Shown: piece by piece, positions 1 to 7,174 of the stretch | Layout of the letters: every line of letters starts with the position of its first letter | Numbering within the stretch: the first letter of the stretch is position 1 | Assembly: GCF_013378445.1 (NCBI RefSeq) | Contig: NZ_JABXYK010000016.1 | Location: 32,355 to 96,354, forward strand | Origin: Mycoplana rhizolycopersici | GTDB taxonomy: Bacteria > Pseudomonadota > Alphaproteobacteria > Rhizobiales > Rhizobiaceae | Reading direction: 5' to 3' | DNA: 64,000 nucleotides | Made by a program: the position numbers and the translations under genes | Notes under the pieces: generated by a model | Told to the model about the DNA's origin: nothing | Database searches by the model: none | Seen by the model: only the letters and a program-made list of their open reading frames with translations

Positions 1-150
1 AGGGCTCGCGAGAGCAAACACTTCGTCAATTGCCCCCTCGACTACGACACCAAGAAGCGGTTGGAGCGAGCAGCATCCGAAAACGACGTCAAAATGACTG
101 TCATCGTGAAAGCTGCAATAGATCAGTTTCTGCGGGACAACGGCTATTGA
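1..150 (+). CDS. Ribbon-helix-helix-like protein, C-terminal fragment
   Basis: An open frame enters from the left edge of the window and stops at TGA 148-150, giving 49 residues that begin RARESKHFVN and end DQFLRDNGY. The order strand (KHFVNCPLDYDTKKRLERAA) then two helices resembles ribbon-helix-helix DNA-binding proteins, which on rhizobial plasmids often accompany a ParA ATPase as a centromere binder or repressor. The start lies outside the window, so family and partner cannot be confirmed. The next gene overlaps its stop codon (TTGA), suggesting one operon. Confidence 0.6.
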   Translation, partial: RARESKHFVNCPLDYDTKKRLERAASENDVKMTVIVKAAIDQFLRDNGY

Positions 151-560
151 TCCTCGACGTCCGATTCTTGGTAGGGGTGGCAGTTGGGGCCACCCTTGCC
201 CTCATGATTTCGCCTGAGGCAAGGGGGCCAGCCGGTTTTGATTTACAGGGCATTAAGAACGCCATTTTCTCGCCTGCTGATCCCACAACACAGGTAGCCA
301 CAAAGGCTAACTGGCCGAGTGATGAAAGCGCCAAGAAAGAGCTGTTCAGATGGTCTAAGTGGGACCTGCAAAAATTCGGGCCGGACTCGACGGTGCATGT
401 GAACAGATGCATCTACCTTAGCGCCGACACCATGGCTTGTGAGATGGTGGCATCACTGAGTTGGCTAAAGGAAGACGCCGTTATTGAGGGCGTATTCTCG
501 CGAGAGTCTGGTGATTGGACTATGACAGACGCCAAAGGTCGACGAACCAAATTGAACTAG
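147..560 (+). CDS. Hypothetical protein with N-terminal membrane anchor
   Basis: The proposed start is TTG 147, which overlaps the preceding stop (TTGA), the usual mark of translational coupling; an upstream ATG at 30 would overlap the RHH gene fully. The 137-residue product has one hydrophobic stretch near the N terminus (FLVGVAVGATLALMI) and then a soluble domain with two cysteines (HVNRCIYL, DTMACEM). This fits an exported or membrane-anchored protein. I do not recognise the family and assign no function. Confidence 0.55.
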   Translation: MILDVRFLVGVAVGATLALMISPEARGPAGFDLQGIKNAIFSPADPTTQVATKANWPSDESAKKELFRWSKWDLQKFGPDSTVHVNRCIYLSADTMACEMVASLSWLKEDAVIEGVFSRESGDWTMTDAKGRRTKLN

Positions 561-764
561 CGTCGCGACATTCTTCATGCTTGAACTGTGTTTCACAAAG
601 CATCTGGGGCCGTGTTGGCTTTGGTTACGACCTTTGTGCCATTGTCATCTACCCCCCCAAATTGGTAGGCAATTTGAGGGCGATTCGATACAAAAATGGT
701 GCGCCAAATCGGGTCACGTTGGTGCATAATCACCACCACGGGGTGGAATTAGGACTAGAATTAT

Positions 765-1262
765 ATGCCGTCCGAACGGGATCTCACCGACTATACGAAC
801 ACCAGGGGCTTGGTCGAAACGACCGACAAAGAGGTGGAGAGACCTTTATTTCGGAAGCCCGGTCTTGATGGTGAAATAGCATCCTTTCAGGAGATCGAAG
901 AAAGACTCTCCGCGTTTGTCAGAAAGCGCCGGGAAGAGTCTGGTTTAACAAGGGCCGAGTTCGCTTCCTTGTACGGCTTATCGACGGCGGTCTATGGCCG
1001 CTATGAACGAGCGTTCTCGCATCTCACCGTCGGTCGAATGATCCACCTCTGCGAGCTCTTAGGCTTCACCCCCCTGGAATTGATATATACCGCAGCTCCA
1101 CACCTGTATGGCGCGACCCGAGAGGAAGCCGAGGACAGACTGAAGCTTGCGCAACTCATTGATGAGGTGCCACATTCAACTGTGAAAGCGATCATTATTC
1201 TGGTCGAGGAAATGAAGATGATGCTTAACGCCGGGACGGGCTCTCCCGGCGCCACTCGTTAG
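765..1262 (+). CDS. XRE-family HTH transcriptional regulator
   Basis: A 165-residue protein with a central Cro/C1-type helix-turn-helix (about residues 45-105: RKRREESGLTRAEFASLYGLS followed by YGRYERAFSHLTVGRMIHL) and a short C-terminal helical tail. It is clearly paralogous to the protein at 18467-18928: both share the layout RKP, the HTH, then an AAPHL(Y/F)G motif after it. No inducer-binding domain is visible, so it is probably a plasmid-encoded repressor. The ribosome site before ATG 765 is weak, so the start is less certain than the frame. It converges on ardC. Confidence 0.75.
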   Translation: MPSERDLTDYTNTRGLVETTDKEVERPLFRKPGLDGEIASFQEIEERLSAFVRKRREESGLTRAEFASLYGLSTAVYGRYERAFSHLTVGRMIHLCELLGFTPLELIYTAAPHLYGATREEAEDRLKLAQLIDEVPHSTVKAIIILVEEMKMMLNAGTGSPGATR

Positions 1263-1276
1263 GCGGACGACATCGA

Positions 1277-2158
1277 CTAGGCATCTTGTTTTCCGTCCAC
1301 TATCTGAAGGCTCCGAAGGTAGTCAGCCACAGCCTGGGCTTTCGCGGCGGCGGTGATGACGGCTCGCTTGTCCTGCTTGAGCACCTTGAGCCAGCTATCA
1401 ATGTACGCCGCGGTGTTGTCTCGCGGATCGTGCTCTACTCCGAGATCGGCGCAGACGAAGGCCGCTGAAATCTCGGCAATAAGCTCTTCCATGGCGTAGG
1501 TCTCACTCCCGAACCGCCCGCTAAGATCACGATCGAGCCGCGATTTTGCGCCGCTCCAGTGCCCGAGCTCATGAAAAATCGTGCTGTAAAGATGAACCTC
1601 GCTGAGGAAACGACCACGATTCGGCATTTGGATGTCATCGGGGCCAGGGCGATAGCAGGCCTGCTTTCCGCCGTAGGCTATCTTTGCGCCCGAAGCCTGG
1701 ATGAAAGCTTCGACATGGTCGATAACCGGAACCGGCTCGATCGGCGCCGCCTCGGCCGGGCTCTTGAAACGGTCAGGCAGGTTGTCGATCTGCTCGACGT
1801 TGAAAACGGTGTAGCCCTTGAGATAGGGGATTGCGCGGTCGTCCGCCTCCTGCTCCTTCGGGGTGAAGGTGCCGTACTTGACGACGAGGGTTCCCTGTTC
1901 GCCCTTGCGGACCTGAGCGCCAAGCTCCTGAGCTTGCCGGTAGGTCATCCAAGTGTTCTCGTCGTAGCCGGCGAGTTGCCCGGAGAGCCACAGCATGACC
2001 ACGTTGATGCCGCGATAGGCTTCGCCGGAGGCGCGGAGCGGCGTAGCCGACCTGCGGCTGTTTCCGCGCCAGGGCCGGATCCAAGGCTTGGTGCCGGCCT
2101 CGAGCTGCTGGATGATGGTGTCGGTGATCCGCTGGTAGGTGTCGTTTACGCTCTGCAT
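1277..2158 (-). CDS. ardC: ArdC-like antirestriction protein, zincin metallopeptidase
   Basis: The 293-residue product, started at ATG 2158 (MQSVNDTYQR), matches the ArdC layout: an N-terminal ssDNA-binding domain (NVVMLWLSGQLAGY, TWMTYRQAQELGAQVRKGEQG) and a C-terminal zincin-like domain with HELGH (His196, Glu197, His200) and a downstream Glu in EELIAEISAAF. ArdC proteins protect incoming plasmid DNA from host restriction during conjugation. An upstream in-frame start at 2254 would add 32 residues without family resemblance and is not preferred. The neighbours (Fic pair, DUF736, repC) are typical of plasmid leading or backbone regions. Confidence 0.88.
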   Translation of the reverse strand: MQSVNDTYQRITDTIIQQLEAGTKPWIRPWRGNSRRSATPLRASGEAYRGINVVMLWLSGQLAGYDENTWMTYRQAQELGAQVRKGEQGTLVVKYGTFTPKEQEADDRAIPYLKGYTVFNVEQIDNLPDRFKSPAEAAPIEPVPVIDHVEAFIQASGAKIAYGGKQACYRPGPDDIQMPNRGRFLSEVHLYSTIFHELGHWSGAKSRLDRDLSGRFGSETYAMEELIAEISAAFVCADLGVEHDPRDNTAAYIDSWLKVLKQDKRAVITAAAKAQAVADYLRSLQIVDGKQDA

Positions 2159-2378
2159 CGCCGTCTCCTGTTCGTTGGTTGACGGCAAAGATCCGAAGAT
2201 AGCGAAACGACCCCATGCACCCGTAGGGCCGCAACGGAGTGTAGGACCGCGCAAGCGGTTGAATGGGGGAGGGGCTATCGTAGTTGTCCGTCAAATCATC
2301 CAACGGACAGGGGAGGGCGCAGAGCTCCGGCACCCCGGCCAACGACACAGGCCCTCACTGCAGCGACAGGGCCGCAGA

Positions 2379-3455
2379 TTAGCGCTCTCGGTCGTCTTGG
2401 TCGCGGTTTCGCTGGCGATCGGCAAGCTGCTGCGCTTCGATAGCCTTAAGCTCGGCGTTGATGTGCTGCGATGGAGGCTCTTGGGCCTTTTGCTGACCTG
2501 GCTGCGATTGGGCATCTTGGACCTGTTCCGGCCGCCCCAGAGTCTTGAAATCAGATCGAGCCGTGAACTTCACCTCCTCGTCGTCGGGAGGCATCCGCTC
2601 GGGAAGGTCAGCGCGGTCAACGGCCACAATCCCCCTGTCGGTCACAAGGCTCGCCACGCGGTTGTCATGCCCGAGAACCTGCCCTTCGATCACTTCGCCC
2701 GGGCGGGCCGTGCGGATGTTGTGCTCGAACGGTTTCTCGCCAGCCTGCTCAAGATCTGACATGGCACTGCGGATAGCCTCGCGGCGGTTAGGATCCATCG
2801 CATCCTGGATGAGATGCTTCATCGCCGGACTGGACGGATCATTGGTGGTCTCAATGGATGCCTCGATCATGCGAGGCTTGGTGATGACGGTAAGATCGAT
2901 GTCATGTCCGTAGGTGCGGCCCAATGAGACCACCAGCGCTTCGTTTGCCCTTCCGTTGCCTTCCCGAAAAGCGTGAACGTAGTTCAGCTCAGAAAGGACG
3001 TGCGCGGCTTTCTCGGCAAATTGCTCAGGTGTTGCAGCTCTTAGGCCCTGAATGTCTCTGGCGGGTCTCAGCGCCTCGTTGAGGCCCATTTCAATCCGCG
3101 AACCATGCAAGAAAGTCGTGTCGCCCTTCGAGAGCCCACCTACCGGCTCTACCCGCTGCCCATCGACAACCGGACTTTCATTTCGCGTATGTCCTGCCCA
3201 CTCATAGACATCTTGAAAGATGTAGCCGTGCAGAGCCTTCAGATGCGCTGCGTCGTGATTACCGGTCGGGCCTTTTCCCTCAGCCAGCTCCGTTTGCCTC
3301 AAAGCCGTGAAAGCGTATTCGGCCTCACGCAGCGCCGAATGGCTCCTGATATCCAGCTTGTTCTTCAGAACATCCCTGAAATCCTTATCTTCTGAAGTGT
3401 TTGGATAAGTGTAGGAGCCTTTGGCTTCATCATCGCGGGCCAAGCGAAACCTCAT
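2379..3455 (-). CDS. Fic-domain (Fido) protein, VbhT-like, with altered Fic motif
   Basis: A 358-residue protein. Residues about 35-215 form a Fic fold, the domain that usually transfers AMP from ATP to a target protein; the rest looks like the small OB-like extension of Bartonella/rhizobial Fic proteins followed by a Gln-rich charged tail (QSQPGQQKAQEPPSQ). The active-site motif reads HAFREGNGRANE (His161 to Glu172): catalytic His, the acidic residue and GNGR are kept, but the final Arg of HxFx(D/E)GNGRxxR is Glu. That Arg normally binds the ATP gamma-phosphate, so canonical AMPylation is in doubt. It follows its antitoxin-like gene by 53 bp on the same strand. Confidence 0.85.
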   Translation of the reverse strand: MRFRLARDDEAKGSYTYPNTSEDKDFRDVLKNKLDIRSHSALREAEYAFTALRQTELAEGKGPTGNHDAAHLKALHGYIFQDVYEWAGHTRNESPVVDGQRVEPVGGLSKGDTTFLHGSRIEMGLNEALRPARDIQGLRAATPEQFAEKAAHVLSELNYVHAFREGNGRANEALVVSLGRTYGHDIDLTVITKPRMIEASIETTNDPSSPAMKHLIQDAMDPNRREAIRSAMSDLEQAGEKPFEHNIRTARPGEVIEGQVLGHDNRVASLVTDRGIVAVDRADLPERMPPDDEEVKFTARSDFKTLGRPEQVQDAQSQPGQQKAQEPPSQHINAELKAIEAQQLADRQRNRDQDDRER

Positions 3456-3508
3456 GCAAAAAAGCCGCCTGAGGTCACAGGCGGCCGCGAGAAATATCTA
3501 GGTGATGA

Positions 3509-3715
3509 TCAAGCCCGCTTGAAGCGGGCCAGCAGCTCTTGGCGCATTTCCTCGGAAGTGATGTCTCCCGCAACGTAACGGCCGTTTGCTTCTTCCAAAA
3601 CCGGATCGCCAGTGTATCCCTGCCGCATATTGGCGGCACGAGCCTGATCGACGGCTTTCTGTCGGGCAGCAACAGCTTCCGGAGAGCGATCGGGGCGGGG
3701 GGCATGAACGTTCAT
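3509..3715 (-). CDS. VbhA-like antitoxin of the Fic protein
   Basis: A 68-residue protein immediately upstream of the Fic gene. It aligns by eye with VbhA antitoxins: an inhibitory helix followed by the GDP, (Y/V)VAGxI(S/T) and C-terminal helix pattern (here TGDPVLEEANGRYVAGDIT). VbhA inhibits its Fic partner with the motif (S/T)xxxE(G/N), whose Glu pairs with the last Arg of the Fic motif. Here the corresponding segment is A28-N-M-R-Q32-G33, so the Ser/Thr and the Glu are both replaced. The gene order antitoxin-toxin agrees with the family. The loss of the Glu matches the loss of its Arg partner in the toxin. Confidence 0.72.
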   Translation of the reverse strand: MNVHAPRPDRSPEAVAARQKAVDQARAANMRQGYTGDPVLEEANGRYVAGDITSEEMRQELLARFKRA

Positions 3716-3750
3716 TGGCAGAGCCTCCAGTTACTGTTCAACTTAGCACA

Positions 3751-3794
3751 AAAAGAGCCGAATATCCAGCGAATGCGGGGTAATCGGCTCTTTT
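3751..3794. terminator. Terminator-like hairpin AAAAGAGCCGA / TCGGCTCTTTT
   Basis: An 11-bp perfect inverted repeat (3751-3761 and 3784-3794) with A-rich and T-rich outer flanks can act as an intrinsic terminator in both directions. It lies between the start of the VbhA-like gene and the end of the DUF736 gene. Confidence 0.6.
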
Positions 3795-3799
3795 ATGGT

Positions 3800-3827
3800 G
3801 GGAGCCCGATCAGAGATCGGGCGTCCC
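3800..3827 (-). terminator. Hairpin just after the DUF736 stop
   Basis: GGGA-GCCCGAT, a 5-nt loop, ATCGGGC-G-TCCC forms an 11-bp stem with one bulge, 8 bases beyond the stop codon of the leftward DUF736 gene. No strong T run follows, so it may work together with the hairpin at 3751-3794. Confidence 0.4.
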
Positions 3828-3834
3828 AGAGCGA

Positions 3835-4167
3835 TCAATCGCGGGGTTCCCATTCGATGATGGCCTGCAGCGCCAGGTCATCTTGGCCGGGGTAGCGGCC
3901 CAAGTTGGCGTTGAAGCCGAGGCGCTTGATGGAGAGGGTGTAGTACGGCTTCCCTTCGCCGCTGGTTTTCTTCCAGATGCCACCGACCTCGATGTCGTGG
4001 CCGCGAGGCGACTTGGCATAGACGCGGTGCGTCGGAGCCTTTTCGTTGGTGGAGTCGAACGGCGTAACCTTGATGTCCAGGTCTCGGTCGATGGTGGAGA
4101 TGAGCCCGGTGCCCTTGGCGGTATCGATGTCGTCTTTGTCGAACTGAATGAAGTTGGTCATGCTCAT
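3835..4167 (-). CDS. DUF736 family protein
   Basis: The 110-residue product begins MSMTNFIQFDKDD at ATG 4167, preceded by a good Shine-Dalgarno (AGGAG, 7 nt away); the longer frame to 4206 lacks one. The body (DIKVTPFDSTNEKAPTHRVY, GIWKKTSGEGKPYYTLSI, AIIEWEPRD) is typical of DUF736, a small protein very common on rhizobial and sphingomonad plasmids and integrative elements. Its function is unknown; its usual company is conjugation or replication genes. Here it stands alone with hairpins downstream and repeated sequence upstream. Confidence 0.85.
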   Translation of the reverse strand: MSMTNFIQFDKDDIDTAKGTGLISTIDRDLDIKVTPFDSTNEKAPTHRVYAKSPRGHDIEVGGIWKKTSGEGKPYYTLSIKRLGFNANLGRYPGQDDLALQAIIEWEPRD

Positions 4168-4564
4168 GTTAATCACTCCTCTTGGGTGGTTGCGATGATC
4201 GTTCACAGGGCACGTCAGTAAGCGGTGCGCACCGAAGGCCGAAGCGCAGCGAAGGAGGCAGGACGACGGAAAATTTTGTTTCGCGAGGAAGCCGGAGGCG
4301 GGGAAAACTTGGAGACGGACAGCTTTGCGCCAACCGCGTCGACGTGCGAACGGGCATCAAGAGCAACCGACTTTGAGGAGTTGGGGCTGAGCGCGTGTGG
4401 CAATCTTCCCTCGACAACAGCGACATCATCAACTTCAAGCTGCGCCAATATGGCTCATTAAATCGGCAGCAACAACCGGAAATACAGGAGAATGCTGCTC
4501 AAATCTGCGCCAATATGGCTATGCTTAAACCCCTCGACAAAAGGAAAACAGCCTGTGAGTGTTG
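4168..4564. repeat. Non-coding stretch with a 16-bp direct repeat CTGCGCCAATATGGCT
   Basis: No convincing gene is seen between the DUF736 start and the nuclease stop. The stretch holds two exact copies of CTGCGCCAATATGGCT (4440-4455 and 4505-4520), 65 bp apart start to start, each containing an interrupted palindrome GCCA-ATA-TGGC. CCTCGACAA also occurs on both sides of the pair. Such spaced repeats near a replication gene could be operator, partition or incompatibility sites; this is inference. Confidence 0.6.
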
Positions 4565-5068
4565 TCAGTCGCTGGCATTGCTGCGGCGATACGAGGAAGG
4601 AGACTCCACCTCTGCCCCCCACAAGCCTTGGCCGAGCTGCCGGGCACGATTCTCGGCGCGGCGATACTGGTCCAGGTCGATCGGATGGGATCTTGGCAGA
4701 TAGCGCAATAAGAGGCTGGCCTGGCCCGCCTTCACCATTTCAAGGCCGATATCCGAGCTCTCGATGAAGCACTGACCTACAAGGCGTCGGTACTGGTCCC
4801 GATCAATTTCGACACATCGGACATGCTTTCCATCAATCATGCTGGCGAGGAACCGTCGTGCCTCGAATCCGCACCTCCATATCCCCCCGTTCTTGAAACC
4901 GGTCTGATCGCGCTCACAAGCATCGATAGCCGCAATGCGGATCCTCTGCTGGCGGATGCTGAAGGTGTCTCCATCAATCACCCGCGCGCGGCCTGAAAAC
5001 TCGGCCGATGCAGCGGAAGCAGTGAACAAAAGCGCAGCCAGCGCGGCTCCCACCAAGCGAATATTCAT
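4565..5068 (-). CDS. Secreted thermonuclease (SNase-like) family protein
   Basis: ATG 5068 shares bases with the repC stop (TGATG) and has GGAGG 10 nt upstream, so it is translationally coupled to repC. The 167-residue product has a signal peptide (LVGAALAALLFTASAASA) and an SNase-like OB fold (GRARVIDGDTFSIRQQRIRIAAIDACE, then EARRFLASMI and Y-x-R-xVG). The Asp of VIDGDT and an Arg in RIAAID fit the family, but the region after DAC differs from staphylococcal nuclease (DAPE), so activity is uncertain. Members are frequent on plasmids of this class; the role is unknown. Confidence 0.8.
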   Translation of the reverse strand: MNIRLVGAALAALLFTASAASAEFSGRARVIDGDTFSIRQQRIRIAAIDACERDQTGFKNGGIWRCGFEARRFLASMIDGKHVRCVEIDRDQYRRLVGQCFIESSDIGLEMVKAGQASLLLRYLPRSHPIDLDQYRRAENRARQLGQGLWGAEVESPSSYRRSNASD

Positions 5069-6348
5069 CAAGCGCGCGCCTCCATAGAATTGCGGGCAGC
5101 CAACCCAAATACCGAGCGATTCAGATGAAGCTCTCCGCTCGCGGCGCGGTCTGTCATGGCCCGCAAATACCCGCCCGGCGAGCTGATTTCGGCGCGCGTG
5201 TATTTCTCAAAGGTGAGAGCGATCGCAACGGCAGCCGCCTGCTGGCCCATTCGGTCCACGGCCCGCTGGCGCGCATCCTCGGACACGCCGGCGATGCGGC
5301 AAAGTTTGGGAGCGATCCGGTCCAGGTCCGCCCAACTACGCGGGGGCTGGTAGCCATATTCGGCAAGGCTTGGCGTGGCCCGCCACACGTCTTCCAGCGC
5401 CACAAGTGAAGGCCGCACTTGCAGTTGCCTATTGCTTTGGCGCGAACGGCTCCCCAGGCTTTCTTCAAAAGCCCCCTTGCTGGCGGAGCCAGCCCCTAGT
5501 GAACTGACTTGTTCGGCGTTAGCCGAACGCCGTTCATCATTACGAGCTTCAAAAGGTTTCGGGGTTGTAATCTGTATGTGCATGTCGTTTTCGACATTCG
5601 TGCATGTCATATTTGCATCCATGTCGGAAGCTTGCGAGGTCCGAACCACGTTGTGCAATCGGTCGGCAAGCCATTCCAAAAGCATGGTTGCCTTCCGGAG
5701 AACGTGGGCCGGTGCGTGCGTGGCTGATCCGATGAAGGTCGCGATCTTCTCAACACGGGACCCTATCCGCCCGAGAATGACTTCCCCTCGATCGGTTGAG
5801 GACGCCAGAGCATATCTCGCGGCACGCAGAGCGTCCCGGAAGCGACGCGCCGCGCTGTCGCGAACTCGAATCTCTTCCCGCTTCTGGCGCACCAGCTGAT
5901 CAAGTTCATGGTGCCGAGCGATCAGAACACGCAGATCAATGCCGCAGGCGTCGGCAATATCTCCTTCGCCGTCCCGGATCGGGTAACGCTTGAAATTTGC
6001 ACTGTCCTGCATGGTGACAAGGCCGAGGTCGTACAATCGGGAGAGGATCCGGCTCACGCGTCCCGGCGACTTGTTGATGTCATAGCCAAGCTGCCGGTTC
6101 GACTTGTAGATAATCGGCCGCCCTCCTTTGTCGAAGGCGTCTGCCTTGGCGGTCGTGATGATGGCTTCCAGCAACGCATACTCTGCGGTCGTGATCATCC
6201 CGATTGTCATCAGGTTTTTTGCAAGCACCGCAAGCTGTCCACGGGTAACCGTTCCGATTTCCGTTGACTGCGCCAGTCGCCGGAATTCGGCTCGCTCCTT
6301 TGTCATTCTGCGACCTGTCGGCCGCTTGTGTTGTGTGGGTTCCCCCAT
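5068..6348 (-). CDS. repC: Plasmid replication initiator RepC
   Basis: A 426-residue protein with the two-part RepC architecture of alphaproteobacterial plasmids: an N-terminal winged-helix replication domain (about 20-190: TRGQLAVLAKNLMTIG, KSNRQLGYDINKSPGRVSRILSRLYDLGLV) and a C-terminal domain ending in the typical SPGGYLRAMTDRAASGELHLNRSVFGL. RepC starts replication at an origin that in repABC plasmids lies inside repC. No repA or repB precedes it here, so this is a solo-repC replicon or a repC that depends on another partition system such as the ParB-like gene upstream. Start ATG 6348 has AGGAG nearby. A ctRNA-like element lies in its leader. Confidence 0.9.
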   Translation of the reverse strand: MGEPTQHKRPTGRRMTKERAEFRRLAQSTEIGTVTRGQLAVLAKNLMTIGMITTAEYALLEAIITTAKADAFDKGGRPIIYKSNRQLGYDINKSPGRVSRILSRLYDLGLVTMQDSANFKRYPIRDGEGDIADACGIDLRVLIARHHELDQLVRQKREEIRVRDSAARRFRDALRAARYALASSTDRGEVILGRIGSRVEKIATFIGSATHAPAHVLRKATMLLEWLADRLHNVVRTSQASDMDANMTCTNVENDMHIQITTPKPFEARNDERRSANAEQVSSLGAGSASKGAFEESLGSRSRQSNRQLQVRPSLVALEDVWRATPSLAEYGYQPPRSWADLDRIAPKLCRIAGVSEDARQRAVDRMGQQAAAVAIALTFEKYTRAEISSPGGYLRAMTDRAASGELHLNRSVFGLAARNSMEARA

Positions 6349-6405
6349 CGTCCGTCTCCTGTCAGAGGCCAGACAAAGCTTCGCCGTTCACCGAAAAGGT
6401 GTTTT

Positions 6406-6506
6406 TATTGTTGACTTGGGAGGGGAGGTCTGCGAGAACGGTTTTGGCTTATTTTTACCGAACTGCAGACCGCTTCCGGATTTTTTCGGGAGCGGTTTTT
6501 TCTTTC
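6406..6506 (+). ncRNA. Candidate antisense RNA (ctRNA) controlling repC
   Basis: On the strand opposite repC, 60-160 nt before its start, there is an 11-bp stem (ACCGCTTCCGG 6469-6479 with its partner 6486-6496, one G-U pair) with a T-rich loop followed by TTTTTTCTTT: a strong intrinsic terminator. A -35-like TTGACT (6411-6416) lies about 35 nt before a plausible start near 6445, giving an RNA of about 60 nt, the size of repABC ctRNAs. GGTCTGC (6427-6433) and GCAGACC (6465-6471) allow an alternative stem in the repC leader, as required for attenuation control. The -10 hexamer is poor, so the exact start is a guess. Confidence 0.7.
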
Positions 6507-6785
6507 TCTGGGCCGGTGTGATCTCCAAAAAAGCGGTTAGAATGCACGAGTCGGAATCGGATGTGATTCCGGCTCAAAGCAATTCATAACCCGAAGATGC
6601 AAGTTGGCGCAACAAACGTCCTGAACTCAGCGGTTCGCCAGCATGCCGTTTTTCCGTAAGTGCCATTGTTTACAATGGCTTGCGGCTTATTGACCTCTTT
6701 TTGTCATGCCAGTTTCAGTGTATAAAATTGGCGCAGGACCGTCTCTCCGCTGACCACCCACACAGTCCAGGGTGGGGAGGAGAGT

Positions 6786-6816
6786 TTGAGAGGAGGGGGT
6801 TCGGGCCTCCTCTCAA
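6786..6816. repeat. Perfect 11-bp hairpin TTGAGAGGAGG / CCTCCTCTCAA
   Basis: A perfect stem with a GGGTTCGGG loop stands in the 575-bp gap between repC and the 59-aa gene. Similar purine-rich segments occur near 12078-12125 and 15279-15320. It could be a terminator for the parB-side transcript or a dispersed repeat. Confidence 0.5.
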
Positions 6817-6923
6817 CAGGGTGCCTACAGAGCTGCCCCAACATTCTTTGCCTCCCAGGCACCTACGAAAGCGCCCGCACGGCTCGATGCCAGTCCGGGC
6901 GCTAGGTGCGATTCAAGAACAAC

Positions 6924-7103
6924 TCACTCGGATTGCGAGGCTTCCTCGATGTAGGTCGGCGGAAGATCGAACGCCTTTAGCGCCGTATCGAGTGCCTTTT
7001 GCACGTCATCCCAATCAACATGCTCCGGATCGTTCAGGTAGGCGTTGATTAGCTGGCAGCAGCTTTCGGCGGCAAGGGTCGGATCAGGTACGGAATCAAG
7101 CAT
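6924..7103 (-). CDS. Small acidic hypothetical protein downstream of parB-like gene
   Basis: A 59-residue frame from ATG 7103 with AGAGGA placed 10 nt upstream. The sequence (MLDSVPDPTLAAESCC, EHVDWDDVQKALDTALKAF) is acidic and predicted helical. It follows the ParB-like gene on the same strand, separated by a strong hairpin. I do not recognise a family. Confidence 0.6.
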   Translation of the reverse strand: MLDSVPDPTLAAESCCQLINAYLNDPEHVDWDDVQKALDTALKAFDLPPTYIEEASQSE

Positions 7104-7129
7104 GGCTTATTATCCTCTGGAATAGGGGA

Positions 7130-7157
7130 GCCGGTCACGCTGGAGGACGTGACCGGC
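7130..7157 (-). terminator. Hairpin GCCGGTCACG / CGTGACCGGC between parB-like and 59-aa genes
   Basis: A perfect 10-bp stem with an 8-nt loop lies between the stop of the ParB-like gene (7175) and the start of the 59-aa gene (7103). There is no T run, so it may be an attenuator or RNA-stability element inside one operon rather than a full terminator. Confidence 0.5.
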
Positions 7158-7174
7158 GGAAAGCAGCGGCGGGA

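Noticed and set aside
515..868. 117-aa plus-strand reading frame between the first hypothetical gene and the XRE gene
   Set aside because: It overlaps both neighbours, has low-complexity, non-protein-like composition and no ribosome site.
1559..2182. 207-aa plus-strand frame opposite ardC
   Set aside because: Antisense shadow of a clear metallopeptidase gene; no family features.
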